Positions 32,786 to 43,435 of a stretch of DNA of 64,000 nucleotides are shown piece by piece. Made by a program: the position numbers and the translations under genes. Each line of letters begins with the position of its first letter. The first letter of the stretch is position 1. Origin of the DNA: Melitaea cinxia. Taxonomy: Eukaryota; Arthropoda; Insecta; Lepidoptera; Nymphalidae. The stretch covers positions 8,080,272-8,144,271 of the forward strand of contig NC_059422.1 in NCBI RefSeq assembly GCF_905220565.1. Direction: 5' to 3'. The notes below the pieces were generated by a model. That model had not been told where the DNA came from. It did no database searches and saw nothing but the letters and a program-made list of their open reading frames with translations.

Positions 32786-33003
32786 GTGTCGTGTCGTGTC
32801 GTGTCGGCGGCGCCTAAACACCAACGGTCGCGGGTTCGATCCCCGCTCGGAGTGGATATTTGTGGTTATACAAATATTTATTTCCGGTCTGGTTAGTCTT
32901 TCACTTTCAGCGAAAGAAGTATGTAAGGATCGTAACAAGTGGAAAGAAGTGGTCTCTGCCTACCCCTACGGGAAAGAGGCGTGATTATATGTATGTAGGT
33001 ATG
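32786..33003 (+). repeat. tRNA-derived SINE (second family), fuller copy
   Basis: After a short CGTGTCGTGTCGTGTCG repeat come CGGCGCCTAAACACCAACGG, the B box GGTTCGATCCC and GCTCGGAGTGGATATTTG. The 3' part is GAAGTGGTCTCTGCCTACCC then AAGAGGCGTGATTATATGTA and a GTAT-repeat tail. It shares its body with 3395-3605. Confidence 0.75.
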
Positions 33004-33009
33004 TATGTA

Positions 33010-33222
33010 TGTTAGTCTTTGTGGGTCTCCCCACCGTGCATCAGAGAGCACATTAAGCTGATGGCCCCAGTTGTTATCATGCACACCTGATAGCGATCGT
33101 TACTCACAGTAGGGAATATATCCCTAAACCCGCAGTGGAACAGCGTGGTGGATTAAACTCTAATTCTTCTCCTATATGGGGATATCCCAGCAGTGGGATG
33201 TTGCAGGCTGAAGCGAATTTCT
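33010..33222 (+). repeat. RTE-tailed SINE, headless
   Basis: GTGGGTCTCCCCACCGTGCA, ACACCTGATAGCGATCGTTA, GTGGTGGATTAAACTC and CCCAGCAGTGGGATGTTGCA GGCTGAAG are the body and tail of the family at 42398-42733. The tRNA-like head is missing. Confidence 0.8.
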
Positions 33223-33408
33223 TTAATTATTCCCTATCATTAATATCAAGCCACCACCGTTTCAGCATACTGTAGAGAAGAATAGGCAAGAAGCTCTATT
33301 CATACTCTTCTAAAAAACGGTACATCATTACCAATTGAGTGATGTCTTTCATGAAACAGCGCCACTAAACACTTGTCATTTATTAAGATCTTCTTTATTT
33401 ATTTATCA

Positions 33409-33728
33409 CTAGCTGTGCCCGTGACTTCATCTGCGTGTAATTTAACAAAAACGTCATTGCTCAGTTCGCAGTTATAAAATAAATAAATTTCTAAAATAAA
33501 GGTAGCTTAAGTTACTCCTTACTATATCAGCTATCTGCCAGTGAATGTCCCGTCAAAATTGTCGCAGCCGTTTCAGATATTAGCCGCAACAAACAGACGG
33601 ACAGACAGACAAAAATTGTAAACAATGTTTTTTTGGTATATGTACCGTGTAAGCATCCATAATTATGCATTTAATATAAAGCGGCTATTTTAATATTACA
33701 AACAGACACTCCAATTCTTTTTACAGAT
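33409..33728 (-). mobile_element. Non-autonomous Helitron, GCGACTTCGTCCGCG family
   Basis: CTAG at 33409-33412 begins the plus-strand view; the body is CTGTGCCCGTGACTTCATCT GCG, CAGCTATCTGCCAGTGAATG and the CAGACGGACAGACAGAC tract. The 5' (right) end has decayed. Confidence 0.75.
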
Positions 33729-34320
33729 TATTTATTTTACTCTTTATTGTACATCAAACAAAATAAAAAAAATAAGGAACATTAACAATAATTAGTAGAA
33801 AAATGTACAAAAGGCGGAAAAGATCTTCTTTACAGAATCTACATTCCAAATCGGAAGTGACTTCACATAAATTTTGTAAAAATTACAATCCAAGAGTGCT
33901 TTTAAAGATTTTAATTAAAAAAAAATGATATATATTTATTATATTACATATATTTTTGGCATCATAATATAAATAAATGCATAAAATAAAACGCAAAATA
34001 ATTCCAGTTATAACATATTTAATGAGAGCTATGTGGAGCGTGCGAAACCCGTGCTCGTCGCTTCTCCGGAGCGTAGTTCGAGTTTTTTAACAGTAATTAA
34101 TACTCCACACGAGGGCTAGACTTCAGGCAGGATAACTGACTTACCTACATCTGTTGAAACTGTTATAATTGTATAAATAATCTCCTTATTACCGAAATGT
34201 ATGTATGTGTATAAATTCCAAACAAATGTACTTCTTTTTTTTAGTTCGTTATTGTCAGGATAAGTTTCGTATAAAAGAAATTATAATAGTGATGTTAGTA
34301 TACACAAAAAAAAATTAATA
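33729..34320. other. LINE-tail-like remnant and unassigned sequence
   Basis: 33728-33870 (CTTTATTGTACATCAAACAA, AAAGGCGGAAAAGATCTTC, ATCTACATTCCAAATCGG) resembles LINE 3' UTR fragments elsewhere. 34025-34145 is GC-richer without a frame. Nothing else recognised. Confidence 0.4.
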
Positions 34321-34640
34321 TCTATATATTAATACGTAAAGCAAAAACTTTGTACCCCTTTTACGAAAATTGCGCGGACGGAGGAGTATGAAATTTCGTA
34401 CACTTATAGTTTATATAGAGAAGGAGTGCAGAATGCTAATATTTTGGAAATATTATTCATAAAATACATTAAATCATTAAAAAAATGTTACAGATATGAT
34501 CATGTATTTGACACACACACACATATATACTCTTTTGTTTATTATTACAGAAGTATAGTCTTTGACAACAGAACCTTAATAATGTTTAAACTCAATTTAA
34601 ATTAGTTACGGTCGAATTTTGACCACTGGGTGACCACTAG
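34321..34640 (+). mobile_element. Complete non-autonomous Helitron (GTCGAATTTTGAC hairpin family)
   Basis: 320 bp starting TCTATATATTAATACGTAAA and ending GACCACTAG, between a flanking A and T as expected for Helitron insertion. A hairpin-forming GGTCGAATTTTGACC lies 16 bases inside the 3' end. A sister on the opposite strand is at 60199-60525. Confidence 0.85.
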
Positions 34641-34744
34641 TAATAATAAATAACTTTAGAATCTGACACAATATTTCAAGTTGTTGTTATTGTGTTGTCG
34701 TTTTCAAAAATTACCTAACGACTAATAAAGAATTGTTTTTGTTC

Positions 34745-34905
34745 GAAATAATAAAAAAACGACATCAATTTACATCGACAAGTAATACGCATACGCATTA
34801 TTAGGGATAACTTAAGAAGTTACTCATGAGATCTAAATCATAACGTAAATGTGACCACACGACGAGTATCTAACTTTCGAATAAAAACCAACCAAGTAAA
34901 AAGAA
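34745..34905 (+). repeat. AACCGACTTC element fragment
   Basis: AAACGACATCAATTTACATC GACAAGTAATACGCATAC and GTGACCACACGACGAGTATC follow the family order; strongly diverged and cut short. Confidence 0.65.
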
Positions 34906-35880
34906 CCTGCTCTATTCTCAATTAGACTATTTTTTAATTTTGGTCTAAGAACGCTACGCTAAGAACACGTAGAGCTTATCGAATTGTAATAGAAGTATTC
35001 AGAACCACATGAATATGCTTTTATTCACTTTTGTTGTGCTTAAAAATAAACGAATACGACTAATAAAAAATACATTCCGCAGTAATAACCAATTTTATAT
35101 CTCACTCCTGTATGTTATTGAACCTTAAGTCGCCACACGACGATATTGCTATTAAATATTATCAGGCGCTCGCAAAATTTCATATCGATTTTCATCAATA
35201 TTAAAAATCTTGAATAGAATGTAACATTCATTTCAATGTATTAACACGAAAAATTGTATGCGATGTTTTAATTTCTTTTTTTATTATCGAAATGAATGCA
35301 ACGAGCGTATTCGTGAAATATTCGCGCAATGTAACCTTTTCAATAGGTTATCTCTTAGCTGACGATGAGTGGTTCAAAATATGGCATTAGTGATGTTATA
35401 GTGACAATTTAAATCCCAATTATCGATAAGCATACATTTGTATATGAAATAGTACTTAATTTAGCCATATCGCTATTTATAATATCTCATAATTTTCATT
35501 TAGTTTTTTTTTTTTTTTTTTGAGTGTCTTAAGCCCGAATAAACTTATTGTTAATTGTAAATTGAGACGATATGACGAATAATAAGTTATGGACTCCAAT
35601 GAAAATTATCGAAATATATTTAAATTTTATATAATAACGATAGACGTGTCATGTTGTCATGTACAAAAAAAAAGTCAAACAAACAAATTGTCTCAAATAC
35701 TTCGTTAGGTGAAACATGTAGTTTTAACTCTGAAATCGTGAGTTGAGAGTATGCGCGAGTGGACTGGGGACACCTATGTAAGCAGTATATTGACTTTCAA
35801 TTCCCTTTTTCACATGTGAATATCTAATAATAGAGTATGAAATCAAAACATGCTTTATTCCGGTAGGCTTTTATGACAAT
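34906..35880. other. Unassigned AT-rich sequence
   Basis: Contains a 17-base T run near 35505. No gene or repeat recognised. Confidence 0.4.
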
Positions 35881-35884
35881 TTTA

Positions 35885-36112
35885 TTTAGGAGGGGCACAG
35901 TATGAAATATCTTACTCAAAATCTAATCAATAATCAAACTGGTTAAGTACTTTAATCTTACAGAAGATCACAGCTAAATAACATTGCTTTCAAGTAGTAC
36001 AGTGTTGCTATGGTAAGTAACGGAGCCTAAGAGTTGATAGCGAGTGTAGAGTGGATAGCTCGTTTGTGTAGCTTCTGGTGTCCATCGGGCTTAGTACTAC
36101 AATTTTATTACA
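35885..36112 (+). repeat. Old SINE copy, AGAAGATCACAGCT family
   Basis: AATCTTACAGAAGATCACAG CTAAATAACATTGCTTTCAA and GTAGCTTCTGGTG retain family order; the 3' third is lost. Confidence 0.65.
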
Positions 36113-36155
36113 TTCCATATATATTAATTATTATTATATATCATATATATACCTA

Positions 36156-36462
36156 CTAGCTGACTCGGCAAACGTTGTCTTGCCGCTAAACGCTATTTAA
36201 AAACAGGGGTTGGTGGTAGAAGGGTGAAAATTTAAGGTTGTATGTATTTTCCAACGCCAAATCATAATAAAATAAAAAATAAATAATTTATCTAAAAAAA
36301 AATTTGGGGTGGACTACCCCTAATATTTAGGGGGATGAAAAATAGATGTTGTTCGATTCCCAGACCTACCCAATATACACACAAAATTTCATAAGAATCG
36401 GTCAAGCCGTTTCGGAGGAGTTTAACTACAAACACCGCGACACGAGAATTTTATATATTAGA
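36156..36462 (-). mobile_element. Non-autonomous Helitron, CAAACG-type family
   Basis: CTAGCTGACTCGGCAAACGT starts the plus-strand view and TTTTATATATTAGA ends it, so the minus strand runs from TC to CTAG. The body contains AAATTTCATAAGAATCGGTC AAGCCGTTTCGGAGGAG. Sister copies: 54424-54642 and 54643-54845. The frame 36346-36705 crosses its boundary and is not a gene. Confidence 0.75.
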
Positions 36463-36880
36463 TATGTATTGTACCTAATAATATATCGTAAAATAAATAA
36501 GCAGAAAAAAATCTATCGATATATCTCACCTCACTACTCTAATAAAGGTAAAGTTTCAAAGTGTTGTATGTTTGGAGGAACACTGCACGGGATTTTTTGT
36601 ATAAAATCCTACGTTTTGACATTTAAAAGGGAATATTTTTTATTAACTATGAAATGCACGAAAATGTATTTATTGATACGCTGTTCGGAAGAAAACGTTA
36701 TTTAAATTTTTAAAGATATAAATAATGGTTTTAATATTATCTTTTAAAGTATAAAATAAAAAAGAATCGTAAAAGGCTATATTTTGTAGATTATATTGTG
36801 TATAAATTTTATTTTTTATAACAAAAACTTGTGTTTCTAAGCGTCATCTTAATTTAGAGGCTATCTCTTTTATTTTAGTA
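36463..36880. other. Unassigned AT-rich sequence
   Basis: Nothing recognised. Confidence 0.4.
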
Positions 36881-37058
36881 CTAGCTGTGCCCGCATCTTT
36901 GTCCGCGTTGAAATCAACAAAAAAGCTATTGTTCATTTCGCAGAATAATAAAATATATAAATTTCAAAAATACACTATCTGCTAGTGAAAGTCCCGTCAA
37001 AATCGTTCAGCCACTTTAGAGATTAGCCGGAACAAACAGACAGACCGACAGACAGACC

Positions 37059-37092
<34 letters not shown>

Positions 37093-37213
37093 TAAAAATT
37101 GTATAAAATGTTATTTTCGTATATGTACCGTGTTGTATATCCATATGCATTTAGTAAAAAGCAGTTATTTTAATATTACAAACAGACACTCCAATTTTAT
37201 TTATTTGTATGGA
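36881..37213 (-). mobile_element. Non-autonomous Helitron with expanded GACA tract
   Basis: CTAG at 36881-36884 and GTGCCCGCATCTTTGTCCGC G begin the plus-strand view; ACTCCAATTTTATTTATTTG TATGGA ends it. The CAGACA tract seen in sister copies is expanded here to about 55 bases (37036-37092). Confidence 0.75.
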
Positions 37214-37395
37214 TGATAATTATTTAGTTTTAGTATTATTCATCTCTATAATAGAACGACGATATAAAATTGCTTGTAAATACATAAATAAAGTTAAAAT
37301 TATTTAATTTTTAGTAACACAAAACATTTGCATTCAATTTAACTAAATTTTTTATGCAATATTAGCATTCAGAAACTAGTATGGAAAGATTACAA

Positions 37396-37657
37396 AGGGC
37401 ACAGCAGGAATTTCCTGCTCAAAATATGGAGCAGCCCGACTGGAGTACCTCGACCTTACAGAAGATCACAGCTAAATAATACTGTTTTCAAGCAGTATTG
37501 TGTTCTTGTTGGTGAGTAAGGTGACCAGAGCTCCTGCGGGGATTGGGGATTGGGTCGGCAACGCGCTTGCGATGCTTCTGGTGTTGCAGGCGTCTATAAG
37601 CTACGGTAATCGCTTACCATCAGGTGAGCCGTACGCTTGTTTGCCGACCTAGTGACA
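37396..37657 (+). repeat. SINE, AGAAGATCACAGCT family, near full length
   Basis: AGGGCACAGCAGGAATTTCC, CCTCGACCTTACAGAAGATC, GTGACCAGAGCTCCTGCGG, GTCGGCAACGCGCTTGCGAT, GGCGTCTATAAGCTACGG and GTGAGCCGTACGCTTGTTTG CCGACC are all present, followed by an A-rich tail. It is nearly identical to 47868-48140. Confidence 0.9.
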
Positions 37658-37825
37658 TAAAAAAAAATTACTGCGCAATAATTTTTGCCATTATTGACAT
37701 TTTGCAATTGATGTAGTTTTCGCTGATTTCTTTTAACTCAGACGATGAGAATCTGTTAGTTTTCTTATGAATATGTCGGTTGCTAGCCCGACAGACATTG
37801 TCACAAAATAAATAAATAAATTACG

Positions 37826-38030
37826 ACGTGTTGGCGCAACGGTCACGGCACTAGTTTGTGGCTGTTGCGGGTTCGACCCCCGCAAACAAACATTTATTTT
37901 GGCCATACGGGTGTTTGCTGTGTTCTGGGTATTTGTGCAGTCCTTGTGGGTTCTCCCCACCTTTAGGCCGTCGGTCCCTGTAGTTATATACCCAACAGTG
38001 GGATATTACAGGCTAAAGCATAACGTTGTA
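37826..38030 (+). repeat. tRNA-head/RTE-tail SINE, internally deleted
   Basis: Head: GTGTTGGCGCAACGGTCACG GC and GCGGGTTCGACCCCCGC. The body is shortened: TAGGCCGTCGGTCCCTGTAG runs directly into CCCAACAGTGGGATATTACA GGCTAAAGC. Frames 37733-37960 (minus) and 37899-38090 lie over it and are not genes. Confidence 0.8.
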
Positions 38031-38033
38031 AAT

Positions 38034-38632
38034 ATAATTGTATTTGCTCGCAAACGAAGAAAAACCGACTTCAATTATATCGACAAGTAATACAACGTAG
38101 GTAGACGAAAAAATTGTCGAGTAAATACGCGTTATCAAAGATTACTCAAAAAGTTGTGATCAGATCTAGATTTAAACGTGACCACATGATAAACATCGGC
38201 TTTCGATTAAATTAAAAATCATTAAAATCAGTACACCCAGTAAAAAGTTATGCGGACTTTCGAGAGTTTCCCTCGATTTCTCTGGGATTCCATCATTAGA
38301 TCCTAGTTTTCTTATCCAAACTAGGGATATTTTCTTTCCAACAAAAAAAGAATTATCAAAATCGGTAGATCTAGTAGAAAGTTATGTGGTATAATACAAC
38401 GTAGTTCGACGAAAAAAGCGTCAAGTAAAAACGCATTATTAGACATAACTCGAAAAGTAATTGTTAGATCTCAAATAAATTTAAATGCGACCAAATGACA
38501 CACACCACCTTTCGATTAAAAAAAAATGTCGAAATCGATCCACCCAGTCAAAAGTTCTGAAGTAACATACATAAAAAGAATACAGTTGAATTGAGAACCT
38601 CCTCCTTTTTTGGAAGTCGGTTAAAAACAATA
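38034..38632 (+). repeat. AACCGACTTC element, long composite form
   Basis: About 600 bp from TAATTGTATTTGCTCGCAAA CGAAG to CTCCTCCTTTTTTGGAAGTC GGTTAAAAA. Unlike short copies it contains a second internal start-like module (GGTATAATACAACGTAGTTC GACG at about 38388). The same composite order, reversed, is at 43603-44213, so the long form is a real subfamily or two members fused and moved together. Confidence 0.8.
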
Positions 38633-38935
38633 AACTTTACCAATTCAAAAATTCGTACCTACTAAATAAAGCCGAGTAAAACCATGTTTCGGTTACTAGT
38701 ATCAACGAAATTATCAATTAACTTACCGTTTTATCTCGCGTAAAAGTACGAGTCACTAAAGTAGCATTAAAAGAACACCTGAGCCGGACGGTGGCACCAT
38801 CGCCTAACTGACGACTCAAACCTGTGGCTACCGATCCCATTACGCGTCTATTAACCGACTTCGAAATAAGGATGATCTCAATTTTATTGAAATTTTAAAT
38901 GACTTCAAAAAAGGAGGAGGTTGTGTTGTTTTTAC
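38633..38935. other. Unassigned with AACCGACTTC end fragment
   Basis: AATGACTTCAAAAAAGGAGG AGGTT at 38900-38923 and ACCGACTTCGAAATAAGGAT at 38854 are loose ends of the short element. The rest is unassigned. Confidence 0.4.
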
Positions 38936-38939
38936 ATGT

Positions 38940-39065
38940 CATAAGGCGCATCTTACAAATGACTCTACCCAGAAGCTCTGGTCATCTTACTCACCACAGG
39001 AACACAACATCACAGGAGTGCAGTATTTGGCTGTATTTTTAGGCATCCACAAGCAACGGTATTTT
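38940..39065 (-). repeat. SINE fragment, AGAAGATCACAGCT family
   Basis: AGAAGCTCTGGTCATCTTAC TCACCACAGGAACACAACA is the complement of the middle of the SINE; both ends are diverged. Confidence 0.65.
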
Positions 39066-39239
39066 CGGATTATCAATTTAAAACTATCGATATTTCGTCG
39101 ACTTTGTTGAGTAAGTGTTCACAGCTCAAAATATAAAATCATTTACCATAGATGTGTGGCGTATCCACATATATACGAACTTTTTATATCAGAATAACAA
39201 TCATACCTCATTTGACGTTTATATATTTTTTATTTCATT

Positions 39240-39480
39240 TTTTTTTTATAGACGTCAAGAATTTATATTTTAAATTCATCTTTATAATTTATACTTAGCG
39301 TTAAGCCCGCCTTTTGCAAACACCACTATTATTGTATTTATTTATTTTACTTTTTTACTTTATTGCTCAATACATTAAAGAATTATACAAAAGGCGGGCT
39401 TAATGCTAAAAGCATTCTATATTGTACAATAAAGAATTTCAATAAAATAAAATATATTTTACAATTTATTCAGTCTATTA
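39240..39480. repeat. Two LINE 3'-UTR ends facing each other
   Basis: The arms 39295-39316 and 39388-39409 (TTAGCGTTAAGCCCGCCTTTTG and its reverse complement with one mismatch) are about 70 bases apart. Each looks like the 3'-UTR of the same LINE family, in opposite orientation, so the locus can form a hairpin. Confidence 0.6.
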
Positions 39481-39639
39481 TATATTGCGCTAAGTGCACG
39501 TTGTTTTTTGATTTTATTATTCTTTAATAAAAATTCGGTCGAGATATCAAAGATATTTCACTACTTTTATTATTAGCTTGCCTACTTAAATAGCTCATAA
39601 TTTGCTAAAGTGCTATGCTATAAAATATTATTGGGACCT

Positions 39640-39893
39640 TTATCAACGCAAATAGAACCCAAAACAATGATTGTTAGAACTTTTGTCGTTTGTACGTTTG
39701 TTCAAGCAAATCTCAGAAATGGCTAATCCGATTTAGATGCGGGTTTCTTTCATATATTGTGGTAATTTTCACTTAACATCTAGTGATTGTTTCATATCAA
39801 TCGGTTCATAAATGAAAAAGTTATGCCAATTTAAAGAATCACGTTGAACATGTAAATACCCAAAACGCGGACGAAGTCGCAGGTACAGCTATT
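39640..39893 (+). mobile_element. Decayed Helitron 3' part
   Basis: GCGGACGAAGTCGCAGGTAC AGCTATTTA near 39865-39893 is the typical 3' hairpin and CTAG-like end (here CTAT). TCAATCGGTTCATAAATG and AACGTTTGTTC-type text precede it. The 5' end is unresolved. Confidence 0.45.
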
Positions 39894-39894
39894 T

Positions 39895-40443
39895 AGTAAC
39901 TAAATCTCCAAAAATCCTAAAGACATTCATTTTCACAGCAACCAACTTGTTCACTTCGAAGTTTTTACTGTTAACCTGTTCTTGATATAATCCAATCAGC
40001 GAATGAGTACCCGCTGTTACAAGCGGGTCTTTATATGAGTTGAGTCAAATCAGCAACATATTATAACTTAAATCAGCAACATATTATCAAGATCGGTTTT
40101 TACAAAAATCAAAGAACTAACGCACATATCATATGATCGGATCTTATTAACAATAATTGAACCAAACTTAAACCCACGTTATCCACAACAGTGGTACTCA
40201 CCTCCAAAACGACACTGTTCGTTAAAATGGAAAAAGTTTCCCGCTCTCAGGACCACGATATTTATTTCATCCATTAATTAGTTGTAAATAAATTAATTAG
40301 CTATTTCGCATTATTTTACTAAAATTTTACAATACATTTTTGTAGCTAAGTAGTTACTAGATTATTAAACAACAGTATCAAGCCTCGCTTATCTAGTAAC
40401 TTTATAGTTTACCATTTACTTCCTAAAATTGGAACAATTTTTT
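39895..40443. other. Unassigned AT-rich sequence
   Basis: Only a small hairpin ACCCGC...GCGGGT (about 40009-40028) is visible. Confidence 0.4.
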
Positions 40444-40455
40444 TTTCTTATACGT

Positions 40456-40739
40456 ACACACACACACACTTCAGCCTATCGCAGTCCACTGCTGGACATA
40501 GGCCTCCCAAAGTTCGCGCCACACATCCCGGTCTTCCGCAATCCTTATCCAGCCTACACCGGCAATCTTACGTAGATCGTCGGTCCATCGGGCCGGAGGA
40601 CGTCCCACACTGCGTTTGCCAAGACGCGGTCTCCACTTTAGGACCCGTCTACTCCAACGGCCATCGGTCCTGCGACACAGATGACCAGCCCACTGCCACT
40701 TCAACTTGCTGATTCTGTGGGCTATGTCGGTTACTTTCG
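40456..40739 (-). pseudogene. 5'-truncated RTE LINE with 12-bp target duplication
   Basis: Flanked by TTTCTTATACGT at 40444-40455 and 40740-40751. The minus strand encodes V-T-D-I-A-H-R-I-S-K-L-K-W-Q-W-A-G-H-L-C-R, then W-R-P-R-L-G-K-R-S-V-G-R-P-P-A-R-W and ends E-A-Y-V-Q-Q-W-T-A-I-G with a stop at 40471-40473. This is the C-terminus of an RTE reverse transcriptase. The tail is a TG repeat rather than GAT. The frame is intact over its whole length, which suggests a young insertion. Confidence 0.92.
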
Positions 40740-40784
40740 TTTCTTATACGTGCGATCGTATGACTAGATTGGCAAACAAACTCT

Positions 40785-40905
40785 GATCACCTTACTCATC
40801 ACAGTAACACAACACTGCCTGTAGTATTATTTGTTGTGATCTTCTGTAAGGATTTTCAGCAGGATATTACCTGCTGTGCCCTACCTCACTTAAAACCTTA
40901 ATCTT
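40785..40905 (-). repeat. SINE 5' part, AGAAGATCACAGCT family
   Basis: CTCTGATCACCTTACTCATC ACAGTAACACAACACTGCC, GTGATCTTCTGTAAGG and CCTGCTGTGCCCTACCTC are the complement of the 5' half of the family. Confidence 0.8.
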
Positions 40906-40933
40906 TGGTACAGTTTGCTTTATACGTTTTTAA

Positions 40934-41360
40934 ACCGACTTCAAAAAAAGAAGGAGGTTACTCAATTCGACCATATATATTATGTATGTTCGGGGATAGC
41001 TCCGTCGTTTATAAACCGATTTTGATAATTCTTTTTTGTTTGAAAGGGGATATGCCTAGTTTAGTACCATGCTAAGGAAACCAGGACCGGATGATGGGAT
41101 CCCAGAGAAATCGAGGGAAACTCTCGAAAATTCGCATAACTTTTTACTGTGTGTACCGATTTTAATGATTTATAATTTAATCGAAAGCCGATGTTTAATC
41201 ATGTGGTCACATTTAAATTTCATCGAGATCTGATCACAACTTTTGGAGTAATCTTTGATAATGCGTATTTTCTTGACTAATTTTTCGTCTACCTACGTTG
41301 TATTACTTGTCGAAATAATTGAAGTCGGTTTTTTTTCGTTTGCCTGCAAACACAATTATT
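40934..41360 (-). repeat. AACCGACTTC short element, near full length
   Basis: Starts AAACCGACTTCAAAAAAAGA and ends ATAATTGAAGTCGGTTTTTT TTCGTTTGCCTGCAAACACA ATTATTA. Both ends and the standard interior (AACCGATTTTGATAATTC, CCCAGAGAAATCGAGGGAAA, TCATGTGGTCACATTTAAAT) are present, making it a good reference copy. Confidence 0.85.
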
Positions 41361-41900
41361 AAGATTCTCTCTTAGAGTATTGATGTAATATTTGTATATG
41401 TATTATGTATCTATATAAAAATAATAAATATCTACATATAAGTATGTATATATAAATCCTAAAACACAAGTATTAAATTGCACTAGGAGCAAACAGTACA
41501 TACTGTTATATTATGTTATGTATAATTATAATTTTTCTATTATTCTATAACTACAAAACCAGGAACATCTTACACGTTGTAATACATATTAAAACGTGCG
41601 AAACCGGGTCGTTAGTCAAGTCAAACATTGAAGTTAAGACGCTGTACACACAGACCGATAATTTTTACGTGTACGCAAGATGTTACCGTAGATTCAATGT
41701 CGCAAATCAAAAGTGTGTATGCAAACTTATTTAAACAAAACGTGAGGATTGATCTTTACATTATAATTATTTGGTTCCGTATATTAGATTTAAATAAAGA
41801 ACAATATTTGTCCCTATGTTTAATATCAAAATAACAGCTGCCTGTTTGTTCTAGATAATATCCAAAATAAAAGAGTTAGTTCAATAAAGAGTTAGTGTTC
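41361..41900. other. Unassigned AT-rich sequence
   Basis: Plus frames 41513-41734 and 41628-41834 overlap in different frames and have no recognised domain. They are not called as genes. Confidence 0.35.
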
Positions 41901-41904
41901 CTAG

Positions 41905-42130
41905 GTTTTGTGGTTACTGAGTTTAGTGGCGCTGTATTTCATGCAATGCCTAAATTGATAAACAACGATTGATAGAGTTTTAAAAGATAAATATGCGAGT
42001 TTCTTGGGGGTGCCGGGAGTGGACATGACACCGGACGGCACACGAAAGAGACGCGGCGAAATCACCACGTTTTTTTCAATCGACAAAAAAAAGAATCCAT
42101 AATCCTCTTCCCTTTTTAAAGTCGGTTACT
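41905..42130 (-). repeat. Composite repeat remnant with GC-rich segment
   Basis: 41925-41960 carries the TTAGTGGCGCTGTATTTCAT LINE-like motif. 41995-42065 is GC-rich (minus strand V-P-S-G-V-M-S-T-P-G-T-P-K-K-L-A) and runs into CTTCCCTTTTTAAAGTCGGT TA, the end of an AACCGACTTC-type element. It is therefore probably a variant of that family with a different interior. Confidence 0.4.
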
Positions 42131-42397
42131 GAACAGAATGAATATTGTACTTGCAATGAGTGTCATGCATGAGGAGCGGCAAATTTTCGTTGGGCCCACC
42201 CTCCACCACTGAATCGGTGGTACTCGTAGCTTCACTTTTAACAATAGCTAATTTATTAAAAGTAGTCTTTTACTGTCTAATTGAATAAAGATTTATTTAT
42301 TTATTTATTATTATAACATATACGCCTGTCTGTTCCAGCTAATCTCCAATATAGTTGTGTCAGTTGAGTTAACTTTTTTTTCTTATAACTGACAACG

Positions 42398-42733
42398 CGT
42401 TGGCGCAATAGTCACAGCACTGGTTTGTGGCTGTAGCGCTGGCGGTTGCGAGTTCGATCCCCGCACATGACAAACATTTGAATTGGTCATACAGATGTTT
42501 GCCGTGGTCTGGGTGTTTGTGCAGTCCTTGTGGGTCTCCCCACCGTGCCTCGGAGAGCACGTTAAGCCGTAGGTCCCGATTGTTATCATGTACACCTGAT
42601 AGCGATCGTTACTTTTAGTAGGGAATATATCCGCCAACCCGCATTGGAGCAGCGTGGTGGATTAAGCTGTGATCCATCTCCTACATGGGGAAGAGGCCTA
42701 TGCCCAGCAGTAGGATATTACAGGCTAAATCAT
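42398..42733 (+). repeat. tRNA-head/RTE-tail SINE, full length
   Basis: Best copy of the family. Head: GCGTTGGCGCAATAGTCACA GCACTGG and a B box AGTTCGATCCC. Body: GTGGGTCTCCCCACCGTGCC, CCTGATAGCGATCGTTAC and GGAGCAGCGTGGTGGATTAA GC. Tail: GAGGCCTATGCCCAGCAGTA GGATATTACAGGCT, which resembles the RTE LINE 3' end. This suggests transcription by polymerase III and mobilisation by RTE machinery (inference). Frames on both strands are incidental. Confidence 0.88.
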
Positions 42734-42734
42734 A

Positions 42735-43305
42735 TAATTAATTTGAAAAGATATGATATGAGATAATTATAGTAATTTGAAATATATAAACTTCTCATAA
42801 CTTGTCACAGATAAATTTTCACTCAGTATGTAAAAAAATACCTAAATGTAATTACATTTAAATATAATAATTCAAAAGGAAATTAATATAATTATAGTAT
42901 CGAATTCATATACTTAATAAAAAAAAAGTTTCTTACCAGTGCGATGTTGATTTCATTTTTGAAATGTTTGCAACGATATTTGTTTTATCATACAAGTGAC
43001 TATAAACCTTATATAAATGTCTTCAAATCTATAAAACATATTATTTTTTTCGATGGTTTTTCACATTCCACGCGCGAACCCTAAAACTCTCAACACCTGA
43101 GGCGTCTCGTTTCATTCGGCACGTATCGCATGCGACGACACGTTCTGGCCTTAGGTTTAGTTCTTTTAAACTTTTCAGAGATATACACGTTTATAATCCA
43201 ATACGCCTTTAACTTAATATACACGCCAAAATATACCTTTATAGTACAGAGTTCGTTTGTTCGTGGAGTTAATTATGGAAAGAATGGAAGCTCTCAAATA
43301 AAAAA
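42735..43305. other. Unassigned AT-rich sequence
   Basis: Short frame 43130-43348 runs into a SINE fragment. No gene recognised. Confidence 0.4.
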
Positions 43306-43311
43306 ATCATA

Positions 43312-43435
43312 CGCTTCGCTTCAGCCTGCAATATCTCACTGCTCATAGGCCTCCTTCCCGATCGAGACGGACGCATCTTTAGGAGACGGATCAGAGCTTA
43401 ATCCACCACGCTGCTCCAATGCGGGTTGGCGGATC
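43312..43435 (-). repeat. RTE-tailed SINE fragment
   Basis: GCTTCAGCCTGCAATATCTC, GGATCAGAGCTTAATCCACC ACGCTGCTCCAATGCGGGTT GGCGGAT matches the tail and part of the body of the family. Confidence 0.8.

Noticed and set aside
36346..36705. 119-codon plus-strand frame
   Set aside because: Starts inside a Helitron copy and continues into AT-rich flank; a boundary artefact.
37036..37092. CRISPR-like short repeats
   Set aside because: A pure tetranucleotide microsatellite in a eukaryotic Helitron; no repeat-spacer structure anywhere in the window.
42398..42500. tRNA gene
   Set aside because: A- and B-box-like segments are present, but no cloverleaf or anticodon stem can be formed and the sequence is dispersed; it is a SINE head. 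The same holds at 3395, 9874, 32786 and 37826.
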